DNA of 64,000 nt from Callaeas wilsoni (taxonomy: Eukaryota > Chordata > Aves > Passeriformes > Callaeidae): the NCBI GenBank assembly GCA_013398955.1, contig VWPU01000905.1:543818-607817 (forward strand). The letters run 5' to 3'. The stretch's first letter is position 1. Each line of letters starts with the position of its first letter. The position numbers and the translations under genes are program-made. This document shows, piece by piece, positions 1 to 12,743 of the stretch. The notes beneath the pieces are model-generated. The model searched no databases. It was given only the letters and a program-made list of their open reading frames with translations, and was not told the origin of the DNA.

Positions 1-1457
1 AAAAGATTGTCTGAGTATTTACTGTTTCTTGGAAAACTGAGCAGAAAACTGAAGTCATACCTTCAACTAAAACAAAAGAGTCAGAGAGTGCAAATATAAC
101 CTCATTAAATAAGACAGTGAATCTAAGTGGCATACAAGGCTATTAAACAACCTAGATTGATCCATAATAATAAGAAACATATTTCACATCTGTTGAACAG
201 TTCAGCGCTTTTAACAAGTAATAGGCACACTATGCTGTAAAATAGTTGCTATTCTCCATCAGTATATCATTGTCAATGGCTGTGCTATCTCAAAAGAAGC
301 ACTTTTCCCATACACTTTATTGCTTGATAGCTTGCTGATTGCTTTTACAAAGCAATAAATTGATGGCCTGATTCAGCAGTGACATTAGGTTATGTTCATT
401 CTCTGTGATTGATGCTTTGAATTAGAACTCTTACATTCTGCTCTGTTTGGAAATATGGAATTCCAAGCAAGCGAACCTGATGTCACAAACAAAATGAGAC
501 AATGGATGTCAGATGAGTGAGATTTATACATTTAAATATCTAAATAGCTTTCCTCTTTATTAAAGTTTTCATAATTTACTGTTGAAGGGACTGTCTTTCA
601 GTTAAAACTATCTAGTCAAATAAGGAGAGAGGAAAAAAAATTAGAAGACGAGAGTAGAATTTCAACACTATAAATTTCTGGAGTATTAGAAATGCATGTC
701 AAGATGAACAATAAGAACATATTAATTATTTAGCTCTCAATTAAATAAATTTCATTATTTATGCATTTTACAGCAAGTTTCAAGGTAAAAAGGAATTTCA
801 TTATTTTTCACTAGCTAAAACATTCATCCATCAACTATAGCAGCCTTTTTTATTATACATCTTTTTTAAATGGCACAAACTAGTAAGGCAAAATAAAAAG
901 ATGAAATAAGAAAGGGTGACTGCTAACAGTTTTTCATTATTTCTTCACGATAAACAAACTAAATAAGAAGTAGCTTGTTAAAATAATTTTAAATATGGAA
1001 ATAAAGACCTCCAAGAAGCTAAGAATTTCAGTTCAGCAATCCTATTTTACTACAAACAAACAAAACCCAAAAAAAGACAAAGCCCCCAAGAGCAAACAGC
1101 ACTCTCAATCTACTGACCATCACAGGTGTGAAGAAGCAGTTCCCCCCACTAAATGTTAAATTTCAGAAAGAGCACTTTCATGTGGGGAGCAACACCAGAA
1201 TAAATGTATTTCTACGTATGGATCATCCAGGTCACTTTGTGACAGATATATGCAGTTCCTTCACACCATGCGTAAAGTGCATCCCTGACTGCACTGCAGC
1301 CCAACATTTGAAACAGGAGAGGGACAAAATCTCTACTTTGTCAAATCTGATGATATTTTTATGTGTGCATTAAGTTTCCTGAATAAATATATTTAAATTA
1401 ACAGCTGTAGCCCCAGTGTCTTCCTTGAATCTGACTGTGACGTGAGAAAGATTGTAA
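1..1457. other. AT-rich unique sequence, no gene seen
   Basis: No coding frame, RNA gene or recognisable repeat was found. The longest open frame (1128-1373, 81 codons) has no recognisable motif and fits chance. The stretch near 300-480 is less simple than its surroundings and has several homeobox-like ATTGAT/ATTGC words, but nothing shows a function. Confidence 0.6.
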
Positions 1458-1532
1458 CATCTCAGTTTTCACATCTGTAAATTGAGGATGATGTTATTTA
1501 CTAACCTTCTTGCTGAAGCTGTGCACATTCAT
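1458..1532 (+). repeat. MIR-like SINE fragment (ancient)
   Basis: The stretch reads like the core and 3' part of an amniote MIR element: a CTCAGTTTTC block, then ACATCTGTAAATTGAGGATG, then a loosely matching tail. MIR elements have the order 'CTCAGTTTCCTCATCTGTAAAATGGGGAT'. The match is diverged and short, as expected for a very old SINE in a bird. No tRNA-derived head or target duplication was seen. Recognised by eye; a profile search would be needed to be certain. Confidence 0.5.
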
Positions 1533-2468
1533 TTGCTGTCTTGCTGCCTTTTATACTGGCCTTTTAAATTATACAGGCAACATTTAAGTGATAAATATTT
1601 ATAGCAAAAAAGCAAAGCATGATGGGCATCTGCTCATAGACTGATGTTCTTATCACTGAAAGGGCTATAAAATACAGTAGCTTTCACTTTTGGGTTCAAC
1701 ATAATTCTTAGGCCATTCCTTTCAAAGAAGCAGTGGGTAAGAACTACAAATGAGCTGTATTTTCCTTCAACACATTTATATTTTGTCTTCTTTTTTTTTT
1801 TTTTCCACCTCTTTTTTGGTTTTGAAATCCTAATACAAATGGAAGAAAAAATCATTTTGACTTCACTTATGCATCAAAACCGGTCATAAGTGTATCAACC
1901 TATTCTGGCATAGTTCAGATATAGTTCTGGTATAGCTATCATTATGCCCTCTCTTCTGCGGGTTTCAAAACACACATATATTTTCATATTTTCAAGTTAC
2001 TGACAGTGTTCTTTACCCTACTACAGAAAAGCAGCATCACAATGTTTCCCCTAACTACACTATTTTTTTGGTTTTTTTTTTAATTTCTTTTACTTGAAAC
2101 ACTGTAAATATTTATAAAAATACTTCAAATACCCAATTTCATGATTTTTACTATCGCTCCCCCGAGGAAAAAATCGTGCACATTCTCAAGGAGTCTGTTA
2201 GATATAGGTACATTTTTTTATCATGGCACACATGATGAAGCCACCTTGCAGAGCAGGGCACTACAGGCCCCATTCCCAAACACCGGCACAAACACCTGCT
2301 GCAGTCTCACAGCACACGAGTGTCCCTGCAGTAGCAAATGGGACACAGACATGGACCATGTGTTCCCTCCTTTTCCTGGCATTGGACTGCTGTTATAGAG
2401 CTAGGGACAAGTCCTCTTTTCTTCCTTCCTCATTTCATTACACTGCCATGTCACAGTCTTTAGTTTTG
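1533..2468. other. AT-rich unique sequence, no gene seen
   Basis: Contains T-rich tracts near 1790-1804 and 2066-2081. Two overlapping open frames (2141-2398 and 2223-2477) are short, lack motifs, and one runs to the CR1 boundary; they are not supported as genes. Confidence 0.6.
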
Positions 2469-3703
2469 GAATCTTAGAATGCATGGGGTGGGAATGGACC
2501 ATAATGATCATCTAGTTCCAACCTCCACTGCTATGGACAGGGCCACTTCCCGCTAGACCAGGCCACTCAAGGCCTTATCCACACTGGCTTTGAACAGTGT
2601 TGGGTTTGAAGTATCCGCAACCTCTCTGGGCAATCTCTTTCTGTGTCCCATCACTCTCACAGTAAAGAATTTCTTCCACATATCTAACCTACATTTCTCC
2701 TCTTTCAATTTGTACCCACTGCTCCTTATGCTATCACTACAGTTCCTGATGTAGAGTCCCTCTCTGGCTTTCTGGTAGGCCCATTTCACATACTGGATGA
2801 CTGCTGTGAGGTCTCCACATAACCTCCTCTTCTCCAGGCTGAACAGCCCCAACTTTCTCAGCCCGTCTTCACATGGGAAATGCTCCAGAGCTCTTGTCAA
2901 CTTCATGGCCCTCCTCTGGACTTGCTCCAAGAGTTCCATGTCCTTCTTATGTTGGGGGCACCAGAACTGTACCCTGTACTCCAGGTGGGTCTCACAAGAG
3001 CAGAGTAGAGGCGGAGAATCACCTCCTTCGACCTGCTGCTTTGGATGCACTGCACTGGATCCCACTGGCTTTCTGTGTTGTGAGCGCACACTGCCGGCTC
3101 ACGGTGAGATTTTCACCAACCATCACCCTCAAGTCTTGCTCTGCAGGGATGCTCTCAATCAGTTCTCTGCCCTGCCTGTGGGTGTGTCTGGGATTTTCAT
3201 GACCAAGGCACAGGACTTTGCACTTCGCTTTGTTAAATCTCATGAGGTTTTCATTGGCCACCATTTAGGTCTGTCAAGGCTGAGGCATAGAAGTCGTTCA
3301 GCACCTCAGCCTTCTCTTTGTCCAGGATAGCCAGGTGTCCTGTTTCCTTGTGGAGAGGGCCCACATATCCCTTGTCTTTCTTTTGCTTTCAACATTTCTA
3401 CAGAAATTCTTCTTGTTATCCTTGATATCCCTGGCAATGTTCAGCTCTAACTGGGCCTTGTCTTCCCTAACCTTGTCCCTAGCTTCCCATATACTTTCTA
3501 TGTACTCTTCCCAGGCCACCTGTCCTAATTTCTACCTTATGAAAAATTTTTTTGCTTGAGTTTTTTCAGCAGCTTCTTATCCATTCTTGGAGGCCTCCTG
3601 GCATTTTTGCCCAATTACTTCCTTGTTGGGGTGCCCTGCTCCTGAGCTTGGAGGAGGTGATCCTTGAAAATCAGCCAACATACCTGGGCCCCTCTGCCCT
3701 CTT
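2469..3703 (-). mobile_element. CR1 LINE, 5'-truncated and internally deleted
   Basis: The left end reads as the reverse complement of a CR1 3' terminus (TTCTAAG-type tail, then GGAATGGACC and the ATCATCTAGTTCCAACC block). The minus-strand frame 2553-3089 gives the C-terminal part of CR1 ORF2, with VQFWCPQHKKDMELLEQVQR and GLFSLEKRRLCGDL. The next module (3019-3264) has [14 protein letters not shown] and [15 protein letters not shown] in a shifted frame. At about 3264-3272 the sequence jumps to the linker before the reverse transcriptase ([10 protein letters not shown] and, at 3298-3519, [20 protein letters not shown]). The RT catalytic core is therefore missing. The part from about 3545 to 3703 resembles a further upstream CR1 segment, with less certainty. 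The copy cannot encode a working protein. Confidence 0.9.
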
Positions 3704-4968
3704 TCTGCTTTTCACCTCACACAGGTGTGCAAAAACTCCAGAGCAATGGATGATGTTCCAACTGTGTTTTATATCACCTTAAAGAAATGGTTTCATGTTA
3801 GGCAAGTGCCACGCTTCAGCACCAGCAGTAGGAAATCTATACTGGTGCCCTTCAGAGAGAAGTTAGCGCTAGGATGACTGGCAAACAGATACCAAGCTTA
3901 AATCTAGAAGTGGCTTGCACTTTAAAAAATGTTCTTTGTGGTTGATTTTCTCTAGCAAATTTTGTTATTTAGTTGTTAAAATCATTTCTGTTAAACATGC
4001 TTCCAGTAGATATAGTAGCAGGAAGTAGCACAAATTTTTCAGGCATCAGACTCAAGATTCATACAGTCACACAGGAAGAACCTGCAAAAATCAATACATG
4101 GCTTGAGACTATGGCGAACAAGCCAACAGATTGCAGCATTTTTTAATAACTTCTGTGGAAAAGACAAATCATGCCTCTAAACACTGCATGGTTCCTAATA
4201 CATACCAGAACTTACAGGATAAATTTGGTTTGGGTGTTGTGAGATCATCTAATTATCAAAGGCAAACAAATAACATAGACTGTTTCAAATGAAAAATTAA
4301 CCATTTGGAGAAATCAGTTAATCAAAATTAGTTCCTGACATCTAATAGAGGCATTAAAGTTTCCTTAAATGAATCAAATGAACTTTATATGACAAAATAA
4401 AAAAAGGAAAAGAAAAATCCTCAACTTAATTATAATATAAACAAAAAAAAAAGAAACTCACAAAACAGCACCTCACATGACTAAGTAAATGAGGAAAGAT
4501 TCTGTTGGTTTAAAAGATTCATGAATGAGAATGTGTTGAAACATTCAGAAACATAGGAAAATGAATTTTTGTTTATTTATTTGCAATGATTATGCTAGCA
4601 AGATGCATACAAAGCCTTCTTATTCATGAAAAATATACCTTAGAGCGATACAGTAACAACATCAAAAAAACTCTTGAAAATCCCTGGTAAACCTTTTGGG
4701 TGACCCAAACCCTCAGAAAGCAGCAGTGAACAGAACGATGTTGGCAAAACTACCTAGGACAGGATATTTTCTGATAAATCTTCCAGGACATGTTGAAAGA
4801 AGACTGGGTCATCCACATGACACAAAAAATATTGGAGAGATCAGGGAAAAAGATTGTTTAAGACTTGCACATATGCTCTCACTGACATAAAATGCTATAG
4901 GAGAATATCTGGTGAAAGACAAGGCTTTGCTGCTGGCAATCAAAACCTTACCTACCTCTTAGAACTGG
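3704..4968. other. AT-rich unique sequence, no gene seen
   Basis: No repeat or coding sequence recognised. Short A-rich tracts occur near 4397-4460. The open frame 4696-4890 has no recognisable domain. Confidence 0.6.
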
Positions 4969-4973
4969 CTAAA
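4969..4973. repeat. Target-site duplication, left copy (CTAAA)
   Basis: CTAAA directly precedes the LTR's terminal TG and is identical to the five bases after its terminal CA at 5616-5620. Confidence 0.85.
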
Positions 4974-5615
4974 TGTGCCAGTTTGGACACAAATCCGGGA
5001 GGAAACAACCCGGGGGGGGCGTCTCTGTCTCTCTCTCCTCCCTGCCAGGCAAGCAGGCCCCGGCAGCACCTCCTCCATGGGATCAGGAAAATAATTTCTC
5101 GAACGAAAGTGAAAAAAACTATTGATTTAACAAACAGAGTCTCCCGCTGAAAAAAGGAAAAAAAGGATATTGAAACCCCCTCCCCTGTCCCCTACAAGAG
5201 GACTATGGATTTTAGAGTTCTTTCTGTAGGTAAAACCTGCAGTCCTGAGCTGGGCCGGGCCAGGCAGGGTCCGACGATCCCCCTTGGAGGGTCCCGCCGA
5301 GCAGGTCTGGAGACGACAGCTGGTCTCGGATGAAAAGCAAGCCAAAAACAATCCAAAAAGGAAAAGAAGCCGCTGAGGCAGATCACAGTCCCTTCTCCGC
5401 TGAAAGCCGAAGAGACTATAGAGCAAAACACGTCCAACCAACAAAAGTTGTCAGAGCAGGAGAGAAAAGAATGCAAACATTCTAGCTGCAAGGTCAAGCT
5501 AGCCGATTTGAAGAGTTCTCTCGGCTTCTCTCTCCTCCCTTTGCAATTTAAAGGTACACTAGAAAGCAAGCAGGCAATGGGGAATACAGTACGGTCATAG
5601 AATCACCCCAAGACA
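4974..5615 (-). mobile_element. Solo LTR of an endogenous retrovirus (642 bp)
   Basis: A sharply bounded GC-rich block starts with TGTGCCAGTTTGGACA and ends with CCCCAAGACA, so it has the TG...CA ends of an LTR. It is flanked by identical 5-bp target duplications, CTAAA at 4969-4973 and 5616-5620. Read on the minus strand it starts TGTCTTGGGGTGATTCTATG, which I recognise as a common passerine ERV LTR start, and ends CCAAACTGGCACA like a U5 terminus. I therefore assign minus orientation. No internal gag, pol or env sequence is attached, so this is a solo LTR left by recombination between two LTRs. Open frames 5127-5444 and 5192-5569 lie inside it and are not genes. ERV class is unsure; a 5-bp duplication fits several. 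Confidence 0.9.
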
Positions 5616-5620
5616 CTAAA
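5616..5620. repeat. Target-site duplication, right copy (CTAAA)
   Basis: CTAAA directly follows the LTR's terminal CA and matches 4969-4973. A perfect pair suggests a fairly recent insertion compared with the CR1 copies here. Confidence 0.85.
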
Positions 5621-8477
5621 CTAGCAGGTTTCCTCATTTGGTGCTATCTATTGACTCCTTTAACATTGTGGACCATAAGTAAAGAATATTGACCTAAAAT
5701 CCCTGCAAATAAAGTAGCATTGAATGAGAAAGCTTATAAATGAGACAAAGACTGTGTCCTGCTCTCACCAGGACACGAAAGGCAAAAGTAGTCTAAATCT
5801 ACTGAGAATTGGAAAATGAGGCCTCCAATTGGTATGCTGCAACTGGAGAAGGAGAATTTTATTATATTTTCATTCTTCTTAGCAGCATGGGCATTACTAA
5901 CCAGGAAATTATAATCAACATGGAGTCTGTTAATTCTTGGATTATAATTTTTCCAAAGTAACAAGGAACAGTGGTGTAATTATTGCCTTGGAGCAACAAA
6001 ATACAATGCCAGCATGTAAAATGCTGTTTGATTTTGAATTAGAAGGATCTGTATCTATAAATCTTTACACAGATTTATTTTGTGCAATGAAAAATTTATC
6101 AGCAACTGGACATGAAATACACATGAATAAAAAAAAAGTTTTGAGAAGTTGCCAGAAGGACTTTTTGTTGTTCTACATATTAGTAACTCATTTAAAACTT
6201 GTATCCCTTCTCTTTCTTAGGTCTGCCTTAGAAGAGTTTTAACTTTGCTTGCTCAGAAATCAAGTCTGTTTCACCTAAGATAATTAGAATATTTCATAAG
6301 GGGGCACATCTTATGTACATCTGCACAATAGATATAACTTGGCTGAAAAATTACTGGTATGTTTTAGTGCTCATACTCTTTTTTTTTTTTTTTTTTTTTT
6401 TGTTACTACTTTATCCCACAAGTTTAGCTGCAAGAGGGAGATATATTACAGCCTCACAGTGATGTCTAGATAATAGGCTTCTAAAATACTTTTACATCTT
6501 TATCATGGTAAATTATAGAGTGAGGAACACAAAAATGAAGAATTAATACTATTGGATTAATGACAGGTGAGATGACCTGATGCCTGCCAGGATTTCTTTA
6601 TGACTAACCTAAAAACAGCCAAAAATCCAAACAAACCCAAAACCTCTACCAAAACAAACACACACACATACACACACAGATTGCCTATATAAAGTTTTCT
6701 GAATCCCTCTCTCCCTCCCCAAAAGCAATAAGTAGAAAGGTGTACTGCAGAACATACAAAAGACTAATGCTGGATCCTTAAATTGCTCTTTCTAGAGCCA
6801 GATTAAAGTCCAAAAGATTTGTGCCTTCATTTTATATATTATGAAATGAATTTTTGTGCATTTCCTCTGAACTCTTCATTGGGAAAGAAGACTGGCTAAA
6901 CCACAACTAGTTTACTTCTTATCCTGATTTGTCTGGCCCCTCTCCACTCTGAGGGGAAAGGGAGCTGAATGAAATAAAATAAAGATAACCTTTTTCTTCA
7001 CACTGCATAAAATCAAAATTAATCACTGAAAACTACTTCAGATGTGGGAAGTAACACTTTACCTATGAGCCCCTAAACTCCAACTGTGTTTCAGACAGCA
7101 GTAATGATGCACTTCTTTGTCAGGAAAACTCTGAAATTAAGTAAAAAGCTCTCTCCCCCCAAATATCTATTTCTTTTACCTTACGAAGAAGAACTTGGTA
7201 AGTAAAATCCATGATATAATAAACTTGTCTTTATTTAGCAATAAAGTTTACCATGTAAAGCAATAATGCATTTGTGAGATCAAAAGCCCTGCTTCGGACA
7301 GAGCTCTTGATGATGGATGTGTCCCTCGCTCCAACCCTATATTCTGTTTTTTAGTAAGTGTAATAGCTCTGACTCCACGGATATAAATGTTCTCAACTGA
7401 TTAGATTAGTTAAATGCCAACTCTCACTTTGGGATCTCAAGGCTGCAGTAGTTGCTATTAAGCTATTGATTAGAAGGTAGGGCTAAAATGCCAAGGTTCA
7501 CAAACACTGGGAGTCCCTCCTCTCCCAGTCTGTTTTTTAAACCTTGAGAAATTCAAGGTATGAGTCTTTTCCTTCATCTACAACCATGACCATTTATACT
7601 ACATATGAAGAAAATTCAATCAAATAAATTAGCTAGATGAAGGGTCCCATCTAATTGAGCAGAACCATACATTTAACCCTGCTGCAACCTGGAGAATCAC
7701 GCAGAACATGAAAGAAAAATTTTAAATTTGACCATAGTCTTAACCGGTATGTTTCTGATAGCTGTAGGTTTGGACTTAATTAGACAGGGAAAAGTAAACA
7801 GACATCAGTATTATTGGTTTGCTTTTAACATGCTAGCACTATTGTTATATTTTATTCTTCTGCAATGTACCACCAAAAAATTGATCTTTCTAGTAACAAA
7901 TATAAATTGTGTCTCTCTTACTGTTTTGAAATGGTGACAGATTTTCTATTATCTTCACATTCCAACACTGATGACAACAACTGAGCCCTTTCCAGAGTTA
8001 GACATTTTTTTCCTCATTTGATTTCTGATCCAATGTAGATACTTAACATTCTTCACACACACTGAAAAGAAATAAAATATGAATTTTAAGGTTCTCAGTG
8101 GAATTTTTGTTTAATTTTAATGAGCTATCAGGCTATATGTACCCTTGACAGGAAAGAAAGTTGAAACATGCTTCATTCACATTTAGATTTGAAATGAGTG
8201 ATCCTAATGATTCACTGAAAACAAAACCTCAACAGATAAAGAACAACTAATTATGTTACCAAGGCAAGGCAAGGATCCTGAGAAGTTCAAAATGTAACAT
8301 TTTCTGAAAAACTGTTACCACAGATGACACTTATAAAAAAAGAGTATATAATGTAGCTTAAGGTAGTATTTTTGGGAAAAGTTTGTTTATATCAAATATC
8401 TGAAAGTGGCTAGTGATATATTTCTCTGTAAAACACATAAAAATGGTTAATGTCAGATATAAACTTCTATACATTAT
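5621..8477. other. AT-rich unique sequence, no gene seen
   Basis: Holds a 23-base T tract at 6379-6401 and a short CA-rich tract near 6657-6679. The open frames at 5734-5964, 5937-6242 and 7728-7937 lack motifs and are compatible with chance in AT-rich DNA. Confidence 0.6.
6379..6401. repeat. Poly(T) tract
   Basis: Uninterrupted run of T. It could be a decayed reverse-strand poly(A) tail, but no retrocopy body is recognisable next to it. Confidence 0.8.
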
Positions 8478-8690
8478 TCTGCCGTCGTTTCTTAATTCTG
8501 ACCTGGGGAGACCTCTAGGGGTGAGAGGTTGATTCTGTTCTTGGTGTCCCTGCTGAGACTGCCGGCTGGGGAGCCAGCAGCCCTGGACGGCCTGAGACCT
8601 ACGCTTCTTCCCGCTGTGGCCCCAGAACTGTACACATCCTTCAACAAAGATTTTGTCAACAGCCCACCATGCTTGGTCTCTAATCAAAAA
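8478..8690. other. Isolated GC-rich patch, unassigned
   Basis: About 210 bases stand out from the AT-rich surroundings (for example GCCGGCTGGGGAGCCAGCAG). The minus-strand open frame 8358-8687 covers it but has no recognisable domain. The piece GGCCCCAGAACTGTACACAT faintly resembles a CR1 ORF2 segment read in reverse; the rest does not. It may be a repeat fragment (CR1 or LTR) or unique sequence. Confidence 0.35.
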
Positions 8691-11600
8691 GTCATCCCAC
8701 GCTAGTAAATATTACAGGTTGTATAGAACAGCATAATAATTATTATTTGTAATTGTAGTTTATTTGAAAAGTATGAAATTTTCCCATTGTCATGATTTTA
8801 ATTTATAGTGCATTTTGAAATGCATTCCCATCACATTCCAGGACTCCCAAAACACTGAATACAATGCAACACATTGCACACTCAAAAATATTAACAATTT
8901 CTTTTCAATTATGCAGTCCTTATGTCCTGAATCAGTGGACTAAAGAGAGCTCAAACTGTATAAGTTTTCCAATATCTCAGATCATGTTATATTTGCCTGT
9001 GTCTAAAAAGAAACTCAGGTAATAAATTATCTTCAGTTGTTTTATTTTATTCATTCTGCATATAAATTTGAAAGACTGAGGAAGTATTTGAATTGTAAAC
9101 TGCACATTGATGTGTGAGGGGTTTTTTAATTGGTGGGGTATCCAAATACTTTTTTTAAATGCATGTAGAACAGCACTACCTAATGATGTAACTTCCCCAT
9201 GATGTACTCTTTCAATGGAGAGTAAATGCAGAGCAGTAGGAAGGACAGAGCCAGGAGTGAGCCCAGGGCTGCCCACATTCATCCCACTCCCCATTTAGAA
9301 GATGATAATGAATCAGGTGCCTAATACATATGCTAAAGTTCTCTTTTCATGTTCAGCGTTCTCTTTAGAGCAAGGAGGGAGTGAAGAATTAATTGCGTAA
9401 ATTGAGGAAGGCCAACTCTGATCCCAGGTCAGGGACCTGCTGCTTCTTCAGCTGATACATATCTATCAGTCTATAGAGAATGAAGTTATCACAACATTGT
9501 TTCACACTCTAAATTAAAACCTAAAAAATCCGTGAAGGAGGCAGAATTCAGAATCAGCATATGTATACATCTTTGTATATATATAACACATAAAACATTC
9601 TACGTTTATGACACACCATCATTTTAAACCTTCCACTGTTCTGCATTCAGATAAAAGTTGCTTAAAGAGTAGCTTTAAATACAGAAAGATCAGGCAGTTG
9701 CTAGGAGAATTACTATTTCTCTTTCTGCTTTGTCGATATCATGATGTTGGAATACAAAAAAGAAGAAAATAAAAATAGATTCCCACTGCTGCCTCCACAG
9801 TGTGGGTAAGGAAGGGCAGGTAAATGCAAGGCAGAAACCTACCCCTTCTCTGTACAATCAAGAGAGAAAGCCTGCTCTGCAGGATCCTCCCTATAGATCT
9901 TGATCTTCGTTCTGTCTGTTTTCCCTACATTTCTCACTTTTCTGTCTTTTCTGCCACAGCTAAGAGCTAGCCCTCATTTTTTTGACCAAGAAAATTTGCA
10001 TTCTGTTTATGCTTCTGAGAGGCTTTGGGTCAGGCCGACTGAACCATCTTTGCTTTGAAAACAGGCAAACAGCACCCCACACCAGACAAACCTCCCCTTT
10101 ATTCCCCTTGCAGTGAAAGCACATAAACAATATCTCTTTCTGCAGAGTGCACAGAGTGTTCTAGAGCCCATTACGACTGATAAGCAATGCCTAGATAGTT
10201 CTTGCCTCAAGAGCCATTATCCAACGTATTCATTGGGTAGACTAATATAAAGGTCTTTAACTGGCCCCAACAGTGGCAGTGTATCTACAAGATTCCCACC
10301 CATTTGGCCATTGAAGTTATACAGCCTCACCAAGTGGATGATTTCACCAGCAAAGGCATGCCTTTAAAAGGATAAACTGCATCAACACTGGATTTTTTCA
10401 AATTTCATGTTTCTTTGGGATTAAAGTAATAAAAACAAAATGCTTATGTCTGAAATAGCTAGGCTCGTGATGAGACCCAGGTGGACTTTTTCTCCTGAAA
10501 CAACTTCATTGTGTATAAGATACTTATAAGATTCTTATTCTACCTATTGTCTTCCATCTCATGTGCCACTCTAGACAGCTCACTTTGCCTTTCAAGACCT
10601 CCTTTCTTCCATCCTCATATTTCAACTCTTCACACATCAATGTTTCTCGATCCACATATGTAGTGTCAGAAGCCTCAAAATCTTAAACACATTTCAGTAG
10701 AATATAAGGCCATACAAAATCTTTTCCAGAACAGCCAACCTCTACCAAAACACAAGATGACTAGAATATAAAATATCTTTTACTGTTAGTTGAATAAAAC
10801 AGAAAAGGTCTATTGTTTTCAGATTGAATACTTAACAAATATGCTTTACATACACTACATTTGCATTGCATGATGTGATACATCCATTCCAGGCCATGTT
10901 TACCTCCAGCAGTTTTTCTTTGCACCTGCATCCAATTCCAATTAAAAGAATCATGGTGCTGCTATTGGCAGCTGACTCAAGATTCAAGGTAAAATAATAA
11001 AGTCCATGAAAGCTTCTCTGTGAGACACAGTATCCATGATAGGCTTGATTACAGTTCACTGTATATTTTGTTTTAAAAGGTGCTCGTCATCAGTGAAGGG
11101 GGCCGTCTGCTCACTGTTTTGTTCTAGACCAATGAAAAACTGCATAACTAAATGAATCAAAGATGGAGCTGTCTCTGGAAGTCACTGAGAATGACCAGCT
11201 GAGGGAAAAATTCAATATAATAACATAACCAACTACATGGCACAGAATTAAAAAAAGAAAAATAGAGTAATTGGAAAGTCATCCTAGAAAAGTTCAAAAA
11301 TTAGGGGTTGAGGATTTGTGGTTTTTTTTTTGTCAGACCTTTTAAGGACTAAGCCAGCAAATCTGACTTCTCTCTATTTCAAAAGTTTCTTTGTTCCTTG
11401 TGCTGTAATAAGATTGTTTTTTAGAAATGGGAAAGTCATTAGTGATTTTTGGTAACATCACTTTAAGGAAAAGCTGCAGACAGTTCTGCTTCAAGGATCT
11501 GGCCAGACTGGGTTTTTGTCACAACTTATTAGTAAAAAAGTTACCATCTCAGTGTTTGATGGCTGTGTTGAAACTGCTGCTCAGAAACGAGGAGTGTCTC

Positions 11601-12686
11601 TCTGTTACTGCTACAGCTTCTATATCACTACCTGAGCAGTTCACCATCTTTGACATATTATCTACAACTTCTTGAAGCAAGGTAGAGCATACTTTTACAA
11701 CTAGTAAAATGAGAAACACAAATCATGCATAATCTATAGTATGTAAACCAGCAAATTCTACCACATTCCAGGTTGCTTCTGCTAAGCCTCAGTTTTCTCT
11801 TAAGTAGAAATCAACAAACCAGCTTTTCTTGATTATGTTAATGAATCAGGACAAGGGAAAGGAAGTAGTTACTATCCCCAAATCAGCAAATGGGACTGCA
11901 GAATAGATGTATTCTTCCTAAAATTGTTCCTGCACTATATAACACAGATGATGTAACTACATATACATTGTGTTTTCCTTTCTTTCTAAAAGTGTAATCC
12001 CTTGCCTACTCAGGTATGTATCTTCCTGTTACCTACATCATGTCCTTGTCTGCTGTTTGTTAGGAGGCTTGCTAGATTTCTGAGTAATATTCTTGATTAG
12101 AAACAGCTATCCTCTATTTCCCCTTTCAAAGGCAATTTAAAGTAATGAACAAGGACTATGTGCAATCATCTGTCAGGAAAGTCCAATACTTTTGGGGTTT
12201 TTTTCTACTTTTTTAAAATTTTAATACAAATCCAGTGTTAATGGTTTCCTCAGACAGTGATATCCAATGATATTATTAATTGTGCTTTTAGACTGAACAC
12301 CTAGTGGCAGACATTGCAGGGGCTAAACAACAAGTTTTGTCACAGAAATAATTTAATTTTCCTGTAAATTAAAAAGTAATTTCCATATTTCAAGATACTG
12401 AGCATGCCTGGGCAGAAAATATAAAATTTCTGTATGCCTTTCTTTCCACATCATTCTCATAATTTGAGAGTATGACATCAGTCTTGAGTTCAGTTATAGT
12501 CAAAATATGCACAGACTTAGAGTTTTCAGGTGGTTTATATTACGTAATATTTAGATACACAGTTTATTAGGTCACACTGCAACAAAGGACTTAGAATAAA
12601 AGCTTTGAATGGCCTACTCTGTGAGGACCTTAGATCACCTTGTTATTTATTAATGCTTCATGTTTGAAATTCCATTCAGGAGTTTC
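8691..12686. other. AT-rich unique sequence, no gene seen
   Basis: No transposon, RNA gene or convincing exon recognised. Open frames are all under 110 codons and lack motifs. Confidence 0.6.
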
Positions 12687-12743
12687 TATATACATATGCA
12701 TATACATATACATATACGTATACATATACATATACATATATAT
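12687..12743. repeat. (TATACA)n hexanucleotide microsatellite
   Basis: About nine tandem TATACA units with two interruptions (TATGCA and TACGTA), followed by a T tract. Two open frames through it (12640-12873 and 12660-12851) translate it as IY or IH repeats and are artefacts. Confidence 0.9.

Noticed and set aside
2797..3330. 177-codon plus-strand frame
   Set aside because: Entirely antisense to the minus-strand CR1 ORF2 remnant.
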